A stretch of DNA of 64,000 bases from Monocercomonoides exilis (lineage: Eukaryota; Preaxostyla; Oxymonadida; Polymastigidae), in assembly GCA_001643675.2 (NCBI GenBank), contig LSRY02000019.1, positions 940,001 through 1,004,000 on the forward strand, read 5' to 3'. The notes beneath the pieces are model-generated. The model was not told the DNA's origin. It did not search any database and saw nothing but the letters and a program-made list of their open reading frames with translations. The translations under genes and the position numbers were made by a program. This document shows, piece after piece, positions 47,905-60,205 of the stretch (positions are counted from its first letter, which is position 1; each line of letters opens with the position of its first letter).

Positions 47905-48052
47905 TTCTTCTTCTTCTTCTCCTTCCCCTTCTTCTCCTTCTTCTCCTTCTTCTCCTTCTTCTTCTTCGTCTTCGTCATCTTCGCGATTATGTTAACTTAT
48001 TTTCATCGTCTTCATTTCTGTGCTCTTTTTGATTATTTCTGAATCGCTGTGA
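46266..48052 (+). CDS. Ser-rich low-complexity protein
   Basis: A Cys-containing start (LCHICRQLQQVDQL) is followed by long Ser runs. The frame passes TAG 46662-46664 (Gln) without disruption to TGA 47067-47069. An overlapping second frame carries on the same type of sequence: a basic/acidic middle (NGKRSKNRDSDEYADEYEED, CFGGDVCSLCDADKLRR), then Ser/Pro-rich to 48052, through TAA 47588-47590 and 47993-47995 and ending in TGA. A frame change between about 46.9 and 47.07 kb, by indel or small intron, would join them. Coding is supported by composition and by TAR-tolerant, TGA-free frames. No domain recognised. Confidence 0.5.
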
Positions 48053-49257
48053 CTGTTAAGAGCATTTGTGAGTTCGGCAAATGAGAGGGGAAAGATATCA
48101 TCAACTTTTATCCTCTGCTATTGCAGTCTCCTCTGCTTGAATATCATTTTTTACTAGAGAATGAAGCATTTTGCTCGATGCATCTATTGGTGTTTGCGCG
48201 CAGTGGATGCTGCTCATCAAAAGAGAGTTTGGATTTGTTTTGGAGGAGAAGAGGCAGACGAGGAAGATGAGGCATAGGAAGGAGTAGAAAAGCATAAATG
48301 GAGACTGTTTTGAAGAGAGATTGAGGAGAGAGAAGCAGAAACATGAACAAGAGAAGCTTTTTGGTGAAACTGCGGAAATAGTTAGGATTATTACTTTATC
48401 TGCTGGTATTTTCGGAGACTTCAGAAAGATTTGAGAGGAAAACGGAAGAGGGAGAAGGAGGGCATGCTGCAGAAGAGGAAGGGATGGATTGATTAAGGTG
48501 AAAAGAGAAAAGAGGGTTGCTAGATTGTAATGGGGAAAATGAGGGAATAACGGAAGACGCCGAAGAAGATTCTCGATTTGATGAGTTGAAAAAGATGCTG
48601 CAAAATTTATGCATATTTTGGATGTGTGCAATATTATTCTTTTTTTCTTTCATCTTTTCTTTCTTTCTTCGTTTTTTTTAATTTTTTGAAATCTCATCAT
48701 TTTATTTTTTCGGATTGCAATATATTTTCTTATTTTCATTGCATTATTCAGGTATTGTGATTATCGCTGGGATAATGCGAATGCAAGCACATGCATTGCA
48801 AAAAGATTGCAGAAGGAGACGAATAAAGGGTATATAGATGAATGAGCAAGAGGAAATAAACGAAATTGATAGAAGAGGAGGGAATTAATGATCTTTGCAG
48901 CGATTTGAAAAGAAGGAGATGTGATAAAAGAAAAATCAGAAAATTGAAGAAATGGTTGAAGAAGATATTTGATATGAATTTGAGGAGAAAAAGAGGAAGA
49001 GGCGAAAGGTGAATCAGAAGATTTCAAAAAGAAAATGGTACAGAGGTTTTCATATTTCATATTATATTTTTTATGTTTTAAATACATATATATTTTATTT
49101 ATTTATTTTTTTTTTTTGTATTTTTGTATTTTTATTTTTGTATTGTTGAATATCTTTCAAAAATAATAATAGGGGCTTTTGCGCGAACATTCAAAAGCAA
49201 TGAAAGAAAATGGATTTTTGAAAACAAGCAGAAGATTACAACAGAAGAAAAAGGGAT
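48053..49257. other. Region without confident gene
   Basis: A minus-strand ORF (48631-48101) is Ser/Leu/Phe-rich, and the plus strand has Arg/Glu-rich frames. Neither is convincing. AT-rich sequence follows from 48.65 kb. Confidence 0.35.
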
Positions 49258-50990
49258 ATGGGGAAAGCAGACGATGAAGAAGGTGCAAAATGCAGGAAAA
49301 GGGATACGACCACATTAGGATATATAGTTTTATTGCAACAAGAGCAACGAGAAGAGAAGGAGGCAAAGAAGGAAGTGTTTCGATATGCGAATCTCTTATC
49401 TCATCTTCAGCCGCATTCCTCTCATCACCCTCAATGCCACTTGTATCTCTCTCTCCTGACATTTTTCAACATCTCAACAGCAAATGATGCATGTTCATCT
49501 ACAGCAACTATGTCAACCCAAACCACATGTTTTATGAGTAGCTGCTCATTCTCATCGGTCTATGATGCATATGATGGCGGAATTGTTCCCTCTCTGAACA
49601 ATCCCTTGGCCTCCTTGTCTGCCTCAAACACCTCATTTATTGGGTGTTGTCGGACAAGGAATGTTGTATGCAAAGGAACTACAGAGGCGCCATTGAAGCC
49701 AGACAGACAGAACGAAACATTCAATGGAGCTAATTCATTTATTTTGTGTGAGTGGAGTGGATCGAGGACAACAGGAGAAAGCGACTCGTATACCGATGGA
49801 ATATCGAGCGGAGGGGCAATCTGCATGTACAGCCAGTCGTCGGCCGCTGTTTCAGTTTCGCATTGTGCATTCAATGAATGTGTCGCGCATTGGTGCGGTG
49901 GAGGTATTAGTTGCTATAGCATTAATTCTGTGGATATCGAAAATAACACATTCAATGCATGCACTGCTCAAACATGGATTGGAGGAGAAATGTGCATATA
50001 TGTAATTTCATCGTGTGTTCGGATCAGCGGATGTGAATTCCAGACTTTCAAAGCAAGAAGTGGTGGAGGAAGACTTTATCTTGATAATTTTAATGTTTCA
50101 GGAATAGGATGCATTCCAACAGAAAATGGAGAAGGGGAGAGTGCTTGTATGTTTGACTGCGGTTTCACTTCATGTTCGGTTACAAATTCATATGGTGGGG
50201 GTATTAGTTTATATAATGTACCAGTCCAATTCAAAATGAGGAGCATTCAGTTTATTTCATGTTCAGCGGCATCACATGGAGGAGGTTTGAGATTGCATCC
50301 AAACAGACCAACAGCATCAAAAGATAGAGTTTATTGTTATTTCCTCTTCTTCCACGGATGCAAATGCTCAGCCAATCCCCTACTTGGCCACGATATGGTA
50401 TATCTGGATTATTATAATATCATTTTGAATTCAGACAATCCGTTCTATGAATGCTACACCACAAACACAGACGAGAAGAGAGTGTGTTATGGACATGATT
50501 ATTCGAGTTCAACGGGTTGGACATTTCAGCACACAGAAAAGAAGGATTGGCTGAAGAGAGGGATTCTCAATCGATTTGTGGCTGTGAGCGGAGGAAACGC
50601 AGAAGAGTTTTGTGGGGCGAATGAATCATATGCATGCAGAACCATTGGTGTTGCAGTTGAAAAGAGCGTTATCCAGGTGAGCCTGTCAGTCACGCTGATG
50701 GAAGGGAATCACACAAGCGAGACAGAAACAATTGATATTGGGGAAAAGAAGATTTCAGTCATTGGGAAAGACAAAGAGAAATGTTCGATTGGAACAGGAA
50801 CACTTTCAACAGCAGAAGCGCTGTTCAGTGTGACGACAGGTCATCTTGGAATGAGTCATTTGAGAGTTGATTGTAACTCTAGAGCAGAAACTTCACCGAG
50901 TGTGGTTGTGGTGTCTGATGGGAGTGGGTTACTCTCATTGGAGGATGTTGTGATCGCCGCGAATATTTCTTCAGGAAACGAGATGTAGCG
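49258..50990 (+). CDS. Beta-helix surface protein, frameshifted at 3' end
   Basis: A long open frame starts with DGGIVPSLNNPLASLSASNT and carries repeated beta-helix units: GAICMYSQSSAAVSVSHCAF, GGGISCYSINSVDIENNTFN, SGCEFQTFKARSGGGRLYLD, ASHGGGLRLHPNRP. A Cys pair region follows (EEFCGANESYACRTIGVAVE), then LSLEDVVIAANISSGNE. At about 50985 the sense continues in the next frame (VASALIVPLSQLLMVGVEII, PLFSEPVLSIFFFF), so one base is missing or extra. The start is uncertain: the first 60 residues are poor, and an upstream exon is possible. Family: oxymonad-type surface proteins; function unknown. Confidence 0.65.
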
Positions 50991-51051
50991 TCAGCGTTAA
51001 TAGTTCCGCTATCGCAACTGTTGATGGTTGGTGTGGAGATCATAAATATGA

Positions 51052-52212
51052 ATGTCTCAAAACCATTGTTCTCTGAGCCAGTTCTATCTATCTTCTTCTT
51101 CTTTTTCACCTTCTCAAAAGACAAAGATCCATTCCAAATCATCAGCAGAAAGAAAGCAGAGCTTGAAGCAACTGTGGATGTTGCTTCGGCAGACATCCAG
51201 TCTCTTTATCATACCTGCCTTTTCAACTAATAAAACAGAACTTTCGATTTACCATTTAGAGCAAGAGTGCGCAAGAGTGGATCTTTTGGAGGAGAAGAGA
51301 GAAGAGGAGATTGTTTCATAAGAAGAAGAAGAAGAGGAGGAGGAGGAGGAGGAGTGGAAAAAGGAGGCCAAAGCTGACAAGAAAGTGATTGAGCCCTCCT
51401 TGGAGAATGAATTATTTGTGTCTGCAGGAATAGTGTTGATCAAACAGAAGATGAAGTTAAGTGAAGCAGAAGATGAGCAGGCAAATGAACGCAACGAAAA
51501 GACAGTCACCGTTAAAGATGGCATTGAACGAAGGAGAAAAGACGAAGAAGAAGAAGAAGAGGAAGAGGAAGAGGAAGAGGAAGAGGAAGAGGAAGAGGAA
51601 GAGGAAGAGGAAGAGGAAGAGGAAGAGGAAGAGGAAGAGGAAGAGGAAGAGGAAGAGGAAGAGGAAGAGGAAGAGGAAGAGGAAGAGGAAGAGGAAGAGG
51701 AAGAGGAAGAGGAAGAGGAAGAGGAAGAGGAAGAGGAAGAGGAAGAGGAAGAGGAAGAGGAAGAGGAAAAAAGCGAAAATTAGAAGTCAAGGAAGAAGAA
51801 TATGATAATAACAATGAATCATATCCATTGCTGTTACATTTTGAATGCAACAAAAGAGGTAACATTTTCTGAGGATCTGAAGAAGCTTCCTTTTCTCAAT
51901 TAAGTGGAAGCAAAAACCGAAGATAAGAAACATACGATCTTCTTCTCTTCGTCTCCAACATCAATTGAAATGAGGGGAACATTAGCAGTAGAATCAAAAT
52001 AAAAGTAATCATTTCTTTTTTCATCATCAAAAAAGATTGAGGATGGAAAAAGGAACGAAAGTGACAATGATGAAGTGGATGAAGAAACATTTGTGAATTG
52101 TCCAGCACGAGGATGCATGACTCAGATGATAGTTTTTCTGTTTGCACAAGTTGTGGACGCTTTTTGTGATGAAAGAAGCTATGTGAATTCTTTTGAACAA
52201 CGATAATCCTGA
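51052..52212 (+). CDS. Poly-Glu protein tail or separate acidic gene
   Basis: One frame stays free of TGA from about 51050 to TGA 52210-52212 while crossing six TAA/TAG codons (51319, 51781, 51901, 52000, 52006, 52204). It encodes YHLEQECARVDLLEEKREEE, a segment KVIEPSLENELFVSAG, about 80 Glu from a GAAGAG array, then a mixed sequence (TIFFSSSPTSIEMRG, NCPARGCMTQMIVFLFAQ). It may be the 3' continuation of the beta-helix gene after further frame changes. This is one of the best stretches for the TAR=Gln reading. Confidence 0.5.
51540..51775. repeat. GAAGAG hexamer array within coding frame
   Basis: About 38 copies of GAAGAG. They give poly-Glu in the frame used by the surrounding ORF, poly-Arg/Lys in another, and poly-Leu/Pro on the opposite strand. 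Confidence 0.95.
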
Positions 52213-53087
52213 AGACAGCTGAAGACTGTGCTCTTCATGTGGCAAAAATGGATGCTGCTCCCAAAATCACTTTGTCAGTTAGACCTTATGCTTGCAATTT
52301 TCATATCCCTGATTTCACACGACAGCTCACATAGCCGTTTGCAGATCTAGTGATGCGTGATAGTCAGACAGTCCAAGAACATACCTTCGAATAACTTCCG
52401 GTTAATTCCAAAAAGAAAATGGAGAAAAATGCTTTTGCGTTGAAATTTCTTTCTGCAGACGCTATAGGCGTTTATATTTCAAGAGAGGTGAACAAATACT
52501 CACGAAGCATTCGACTCGTATTCCTTTTCCTGGTTCCGTTCGAAACAGATCGTCGAAAATTCCTCTTTTCAATAATCGCATTCTTCTTTCTTCAAGCAGT
52601 GCATATATTTTTTTTTTTTTTGAAATGTCACAGTTTCATGTATTTCACTCAAAATTGTCTCATCCTCTTATTCTCCTATTTTTCATTAACCTTTTTTGAA
52701 AAGAGTGTTTTCAAAAAGTGATTCAAGAGAATGAACTTCTTTTATCCACTGTTCCCGTGGAGTGTTGTGTGAAATCATCCTTTCATATCAAAAACAACTA
52801 CCAATTTCTTCTCCAGCTGCTGATTTCATTAATCCTTCTGAAAGAACAAATATTCATTTACGTTCATTGTTATTGAATAACAATGATTCCGTATTGATCT
52901 GTAATTGTCTAAATCAAAAAAATGCATTTCGATTGAACTGCTTCCTCAGTTGGATGCGAAAATCATATTTCGTAAAATTTTCAAAGCAGAATTTGTTTTA
53001 ATTAATTTAAAGAGGATATTTATTCATTTTCTTTTTGCTTTTCTTCAAGAAAAAAATCTTTTATCCCATAAGAAGGTCGCAATCATA
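52213..53087. other. 5' flank of gene B
   Basis: Short plus-strand frames (52419-52721, 52762-53001) contain plausible coding-like stretches (FINPSERTNIHLRSLLLNNN) but no recognisable domain. Further upstream exons of gene B cannot be excluded. No terminal inverted repeat recognised. Confidence 0.35.
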
Positions 53088-56000
53088 ATGAATGTTTCAA
53101 CATCAAATCTTCAACGATCAACTCTTTATTCAAGAGCAGATGTTTTGTGGGAAGAGGTTGAGCGCATTGGGGGAAAGGACAAGGTGGAACTGTTGCTGTA
53201 TATCCTCACAAGGAACCGCCGCGCAGCATCCTTTGCGGAAGAAGTGAAAAAGAGGATAAATGGTGTGGTTCTTTATTTTTTTGATTTCAAAGTTATGCGA
53301 AAATTCATTTATATGCACTTTTATATTGATTTGTTTTTATTTTTATTAAATGCAAACGTGAAAATAGGAGAGTTTCATGAACTTCTTGAAGAGCTAGCAA
53401 CAGCCTACAATAACGCCCCAGTTCACACTCAAACGACAATGAAGCAAGCTTTATCAAAACATCACAATTGCGATCGTTTGCTTTCCTTTGGGTATGACGT
53501 GACACAAGGAAAAATAAATCATGCAAAGCAAACGAGAAAAAAAAACCGAGACGAAATAAAAATCCCCATTCCTCCAAAAATTCCTTCACGTAGAAAAGGT
53601 ATTTGGTTTTCATTCATTTCATTTCTATGATTGTGTCTGATTTTCATTTTCTAAAGGCTTGAATTATTCAGATTGGTGCGTGGGGAATGAATGGATGAAA
53701 AACCATTCATCAGAAATTTCATCATCAATTACGAAAAAGAAAAAGCAAAAATATGAAAAATATGAAGAGAGCTTGGACGAAGAAATTTGGAATAAAGAAA
53801 TCAAGATAAAGCCTGAATTCGATTTGAAACCCAAATTACATATTAACATTACGAAATCGGAAATAGATCATCATGTCGCTCACATTAAAGATGATAAACT
53901 GCATCAGCATGTTAACTCATTGACTGATCAGTCAAAAAATGTCAACAGAAAATCCTCAACATCCAGCAATTTATCAGTCAAGAACCAAAGTTTTGATGAC
54001 GGAAATCTTCTTCATGCTCCTCCTTCGCCTACACTTGTGAAGCCTCATGAACTTCGATATTTTTTAGAAAAGAATTTGAAACATCAAAATGCTAATGCAT
54101 TCAAAATCAAAAAATTAGATCATTTAATTAGAACGGATTCTTCCAGTTCAAAATTAGTGCTTCATCACGATGTTCAAGAAGAAAGATATTTCAATCCAGC
54201 ATCAACGTCTTCATTCGTCTCACCAATTCTTATTCAAAAGGTCACTAAAAATACAGAATCATCACAAGAAAATAAAACCTGTTTTCGGAGTGATATGCAT
54301 TTTGATACAATGAACTCAATTATCAGCAAAGAAGACAAAGATTCAAAGGAAAGGAACGAAAACTGTGGAATAAAAACTAATAAATCAATTGCAATCAAAG
54401 AGCAGGCAATTGTTAATAGCGATCATTTCATCACCAAAAGGTTGGGGCTAAGGAATTTAGGGAACACTTGTTACCTTTCATCAATTCTTCAATGTTTATC
54501 AACAGTTATGCATTCCTGTATAATAAAGGAAAATTACAACGTGAGAAGTGGAATTTCTGCGGAGTTGATAAACGTTTGTAATGAGCTCATTTGCAATCAC
54601 TCACCTATTTCATCTTGGACATCAGAATTAATTGATAAGTGGGACATTTCGTTTTCGCGAGGCAAAAGACAGCAGCAAAATGTTTGTGAAGCATTTGATC
54701 ATTTAATGGAAATGCTTTTGAAAGACGATTTGGTTGACAAACAATTGACGAGCGTCGATGGGTTAATTTTCAAGAAATGTTTGAAATGCGGTACTTTGTC
54801 GTCAAGCAATTTAGGTTTTTCTAATTATGTGATTATCAACAATGCTTCAATTTACACAGGATTTATCAATTTTTTTGCAAAAGAAAAAATGAGGCACCCA
54901 AACAAAGTGTTCTGTGAAAAATGTCAGGAAAAGTGTGAATTTCAAAAATGGAATGTCATATCAAAATTTCCGAAACTATTAGGGATATCTCACGAATACA
55001 ATTATTCTCCTAACGTCATTCCCCCAAAGATGAGAATTTTTGATTCAGACGAAAATAACTGTCAAACAGTTCACAAGTCGTGCAACGAACATTTTTCAAG
55101 AATCAATCCTTCAGTTAAATCAATGCAAAATGCATGTTACAAGTTTATGGGACAAATTCTTTTCAAAAGAATAGACCAAAACCATGGCCACTACATATCA
55201 TTTGTTCTTTCAAAGGATGGATCAAAAGAATATTGGACCATATGTAATGATGCTTGCACTCGAACTTTGAGAAAGGAAGAATATGATTCCAGTTGGAAAT
55301 TATTGTTCAAAGAAGGATATAGACCATCATTTTCACTTTATTTAATTGAAGAATCTTCCACTCACATTAACAATTTGTTCAAAGGAGGAATTGATGATAT
55401 ATCTCCAAATCCGTTAACAAAATCAATTGATTCTTCATCTCAACCGTTAGAAACTCAACAAACTATTTCTTCCAATTATCCAAATAATAAACCAAAAGAC
55501 TGTGACTCTTCAAACATTTCATATTCATCATCTTCATCAATTCAATCTTCATTTCAACCAATAAGAAATTACCGTCTCTCATCAACTGATAAAAATGGGA
55601 AATCGACAACTTCATTATTCTTTGATCATAATCCAAATCCTTTCAATTCATCTATTTCTTTTTTTTCAAATTCAGAAAAAGATTTATTATCCTCACGTAC
55701 ATCCTTTTCACCTCCTTCAAATCTCACTTCAACTTTGTCAACTTCTCCATCTCAAAAGCTTAATTCCCAAAACAATCAGATTATCACCTCTGTTTATTCG
55801 GTTGGAAATCCATTGGTAGACAAGTCAATTTTGAAATATAAAACAAGAAGGGATTCTGAAACAACAAATGAAATCGAAGATGATAATAAAAGTGTTGTTT
55901 ACCTGTATAATAAAGAAATCATTTCACCTTCCACTATTCACACTACCAGTCCACTCATCTCAAACAATGTTCAGATGCAGAATTACACTTCAACAAAAGG

Positions 56001-57966
56001 AAATGCTTCTTCAAAATTACCTCACTTATTTCTTTCGCCAAAAGCTCAAAATGCTGTGCTCGATTCATTTCACCCTTCGTTGCAATCAATTGAAAACTCA
56101 TTGAATATCCTTTTTCATTCGAATTTTTCAGGCAATATAAAATCACATCACACAACTCATTCGTTTTGTCCGAGGAAACCATCATGTTCTTCCCTTGCAT
56201 TATTTTCAAATGAAAACGACAATTCTTCAAAACCAGAACTTAACAAATCAATTCACTCAACATATCATAACAATAATAAGGCAATCAACTCTTTATCATC
56301 TTCATTTAAAAATGAAAAATCCTCAACTCTTCCATTCTCTTCCTCACTTGATTCAGCTACCAATTCTTCTTCTTAACTCCGCAAAATCTCATCTGTTTCA
56401 AAAGGAGCTCAATTTTCATCAATCGATTGCAACATTTTTTCCTCTGTTTCTAAAAACACATCTTCAACTTTTCTTCAACAGAATTTGTTCACAAATTCAA
56501 GGCATGTCCCACTGATTTTTTCTCCTGAGGAAAAAAGACTAATATTCATTCCAAAAAATCAGCTTTGGAAAGATTTTGTTAATGAAACAAGTATCAAACT
56601 ATCATTATCATACTTTTACAAACTTACAAAAAATTTTGTAAAAGCAAGGAAAAGGACGGACATGTGTGGTTATTGTCAACATTTGCAATCTTTAGAAAAG
56701 AAACATCAATTATCCTATTCCTCACAAATTCTGACCGAAAAGGAATTATCGACAATGAAATCTTTAAAGGAACATAAACTATTTGCAAATTGGCAAAGGG
56801 AATACTACAATCAATGCGTTCATAATGTCAAAGAAGGTGAAGTTGTTTGTGTATTTGATTTTAAAGAAAAATGGAAGCTTCCACTTCGAAACGTTCAACT
56901 TCAGCAAGAATTCTACCAGTACAACCAAATATCTCAGTTTACAGTTATCACATATCAATTTGTTGATTGCCATTTATCCAAATATACTTATAACTTTTTC
57001 TCTCATTGCTTAACCAATGATCATCGCTTCGTTTTTGATTGTCTCGAATCTATTTTCAAAAGGCCTGCTTACAACAATGTGAAAACAGTCAAATTTTTTT
57101 GTGATTCTGGTCCACATAATAGGAACCGATTCTTGTTGAGTTTTATTCTTTCTCCAAACTCACAAGTATTTCACAAAAAAAATACAGAGCTGAATTTCTT
57201 TGCAGAGCATCATGGCAAAAATGTCTGCGATGGAGAATTCGGAACTTTGGTTAACTTAATAAACAATAACGTGGATGAAAATATTGAAACACTTCCTCAG
57301 TTGTTGTCTTTTTTTTCAGCTCATTTCAACTCTTCAAATTTTTGTGGCAATCGAAGACTGGCTAATGAACATCAACAACATATTTCATCAAATATCCTTC
57401 AAAATGACATGAAAAGTATAATTCATCAAAGATTTTTCGAAGAATACATACCATCAAACAGATCCGTTTGGCCCTCATTGATAATTGATCACATGAAATG
57501 TTATTTGTGCTTCGAAAGAAAAGGAAAATGCATATCTGCTTCGGTGAGCAGTCATTTATCTCAGCGAGCTTTAATTGAGGTGAAAACAGTGTTCAAGAAA
57601 GAAAAAACAACAAACGAAAGAAAAACTTTTGATAACCAAATCAAACCAACAAACGCTTTTTCGTTGTCAAGGACTACAAAAGAATTATTTGAAAAAAGGC
57701 ATGTTCTTGTTCGAGATTGTTCTGTTTTTGATTCGATTTCTTTTTTTAATAATTGTTCTTGTTATAAATGCAATAATTCTTTGTTGGGGAAAGGTTTTGG
57801 TGGTTTCAATTGTTGCGGTGTTTGTGATGCTTTTGGTTTTTGTAATATTTCAAACAATTCTTTTCAAGATTTTTCCTTTAATTCTTCTGATTCTTACTGT
57901 TCTTCAACATTTAACACATAACGAGGCATGATTGCGTATGCTCAGCCAACTTCAAATAGGGTTTGA
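53088..57966 (+). CDS. Gene B: ubiquitin-specific protease fused to RNase H-like transposase domain
   Basis: Exons 53088-53262, 53368-53598 and 53657-57966 (introns 105 and 58 bp, both phase 1) encode about 1,571 residues. Order: N-terminal domain ([20 protein letters not shown]); [17 protein letters not shown]; charged linker; USP (C19) Cys box [18 protein letters not shown] (Cys near residue 407) with CLKC and CEKCQEKC zinc ligands; His box [10 protein letters not shown] (His near 647) and TICND. A Ser/Asn/Pro-rich linker follows, then CGYC and the RNase H-like core VFDFKEKW (near 1203), [11 protein letters not shown] (near 1285), [13 protein letters not shown] (near 1326). The C-terminus is Cys/Gly/Asn-rich. 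TAA 56374-56376 and 57919-57921 lie in frame and are best read as Gln; TGA ends the frame. Catalytic residues are all present. Likely a mobile or domesticated enzyme with deubiquitinase activity. Confidence 0.78.
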
Positions 57967-57969
57967 TGT

Positions 57970-58055
57970 TAGACATGACAACAGGCAATATATATGAAAG
58001 TGGTTGCTTTCATATACGGACTTGGATACGGCCTGTTGCCTCCCAGGTGCGCGAT
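57970..58055 (+). ncRNA. Candidate structured element, copy 3 (3' of gene B)
   Basis: The outer stem CAACAGGC (57979-57986) pairs with GCCTGTTG (58031-58038). The inner stem TATATGAAAG (57991-58000) pairs with CTTTCATATA (58007-58016) around TGGTTG. The 3' end GCCTCCCAGGTG matches GCCTCCCAGGGTG in copy 2 read on the minus strand, and CGGACTTGGATAC occupies the same place as the conserved inter-stem block. Stem sequences differ completely from copies 1 and 2 while pairing is preserved. It begins about 12 bp after the stop codon of gene B. Confidence 0.6.
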
Positions 58056-58117
58056 TCAAACAATTATTGTTATTCAAAAAACAACTCAGATAATGATAAA
58101 CACTTATCAATAAATAT

Positions 58118-58560
58118 TGTTCTCTCTTCTCTTCTCTTCTCTTCTCTCCTCTTATCTCCTCTCCTCTTCTCTCCTCTCCTCTCCTCTTCTCTTCTTTTCT
58201 CTTCTCTCCTCTCCTCTTCTCTTCTCTTCTCTTCTCTCCTCTTCTCTCCTCTTCTCTTCTCTTCTCTCCTCTTCTCTTCTCTTCTCTCCTCTTCTCTCCT
58301 CTTCTCTTATCTCCTCTCCTCTTCTCTCCTCTTCTCTTCTCTCCTCTCCTCTTCTCTCCTCTTCTCTTATCTCCTCTCCTCTTCTCTCCTCTCCTCTTCT
58401 CTTCTCTTCTCTTCTTTTCTTTTCTCTTCTCTTCTTTTCTATTCTCTCCTCTTCTCTTCTCTCCTCTCCTCTTTTCTTCTCTTCTCTCCTCATCTCTTCT
58501 TTTCTCTTCTCTTCTCTTCATTTCTTTTCTCTTCTCTTCTCTTCTCTTCTTTTCTATTTA
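58118..58560. repeat. Pentanucleotide array (CTCTT/CTCCT)
   Basis: About 440 bp of tandem CTCTT and CTCCT pentamers with occasional variants. It is open in several frames on both strands, giving poly-Leu/Ser and Arg/Glu ORFs that are not genes. Confidence 0.95.
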
Positions 58561-60205
58561 CTTCTCTTCTATTCACTTCTCTTCTTTCATCTTTTCATAT
58601 ATTTTTTCAGTGTTGACCTTTCTTTTTGTTTTTGTTTTTGAAAAATTATCCCTATCCTTTCCTTTTTATCTATCTTCTTTCCTTTTTTTCTTTTTGTATT
58701 TATTATGAACTCAACTTGTTCTTTTTTTGTTTTTTTCTTAATTTTCGTCATATAGTTTTTCAATCACCTTTCCCAAACAATTTACTTGTTCTCTTTTTCT
58801 TTTTGTTTTCGTTTGTTTTGTTTCTGAAAGTCTCCACGATAATTGTTTTTTTTTTTTTTTTTTTCATTTTTTATTTCATTTCTTCAGTTTCTCGTTATTT
58901 TCCAAAAATTTTTTCCTTCATTTATTTTCATCCCCAATTTTATTAAATTTTCTATTATCATTGACCTTTATCTGAAAGTCTTTATTTTTTCCTTCTCTTT
59001 CACTTTATTTTTTTATTTTATATCCAAATTTAATATTTTTTATCCAAACATCTAATATCCAATTTTTCATTTGTTGTCTGTTTTTATCTTTTACAATCCA
59101 TGTTTTTTTTTCAATATTCCATTTTTTCTCTGTTTTTTCTTTCATTTTATTCTTTTGTTAACTCTTTCCTCTCCTTTCAGTGTTTTATTTTCCGTTTATT
59201 ACTATGTTCATTCTTTTCTTCTCCTTTGATTTTTTCTCCCTTTTTCATTTTTTGTTTTTGTATTTTTATCAATTCTTTTTTTTTAGAATTGATATAACAA
59301 CTTTCTTTTTTATTATATTTTCTATTCTTTTCTAACATTTGTTTGATTGTTTTTTGTTTTTGTCGATCTCAATAATGAATATTTATTATTGCATCAGTTG
59401 TTTTTCTGATATTCATATTTGTCTTTTTTGTTTATAATTTTCTGACTATCTATCTCTTTATCTCTCTCTTTGTTTATTTGTTTATTTATTCGATTGGTTA
59501 AATGTTCATTTTTTATTTGATGTTTTTTGTTATTGTTATTTTGTTATTACAGAGAATCTCGAACAAACAGCGTATCTTGAAAATATTTCTTTTGGGCCCT
59601 TGCACAATTAATGCATTTGTTGAATGGAATTGATGATCAATTCATTATTTTTCGTCATGCTTTTCTTTCTTTCTTTTTCATTTTTTTTCTCAACTAACAG
59701 CTCATCGAGAATTGTGACTTCCTGAAGCGAGTGAATCAACGATGAACAACAAATAGCATCTAATGTTAAATCAAGGTTTATGAGATATTGCAGTTTTTTG
59801 TTTGGATCAAACTTGGTGACGTTTTTCGAACAAAATGACTTTTTTTTATTAATGTTCTTTATTTGATGGAATGAAAGTGAAATCGTTATTCGTTTTCATT
59901 ACAACCAGTCTTGTTGCAAGGATTTCTTTTATAAGTGATTATTCATTGAAAGAAAGTACTGTTGTTGCAGTTCATTCACGTATTTGCCGAAATGAAGTTA
60001 CCAAATTTCTTGGATAAATAATTCCGACATTTTTAAAATTCAAGTTTTTGAAAACACAAAGATGCACATTATCAAGTACCTTTAAAGAACTTTATTCAAC
60101 ATTAAAAAATAACCAATTATTTTTTATCATTTTCATAATAAAAGTTGTAATTTTTTGTTAATAAACCAGTAAGATAAATTTTTTTTAACTGATAAATATT
60201 TAATA
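58561..60205. other. T-rich intergenic region
   Basis: Plus-strand T-rich sequence yields Phe-rich ORFs without coding character. No gene recognised. Confidence 0.5.

Noticed and set aside
30508-58055. Hammerhead or HDV-like ribozyme identity for the nested hairpins
   Set aside because: I could not place the conserved cores (CUGANGA...GAAA, or the HDV double pseudoknot) in any orientation. The element is left unclassified.
57952-58641. Arg/Glu-rich and Leu/Ser-rich ORFs at the CTCTT array
   Set aside because: They result purely from the pentanucleotide repeat; both strands and several frames are open.
58561-59300. Phe-rich plus-strand ORFs as membrane proteins
   Set aside because: They arise from T-rich DNA, lack start context and structure, and are open in several frames.
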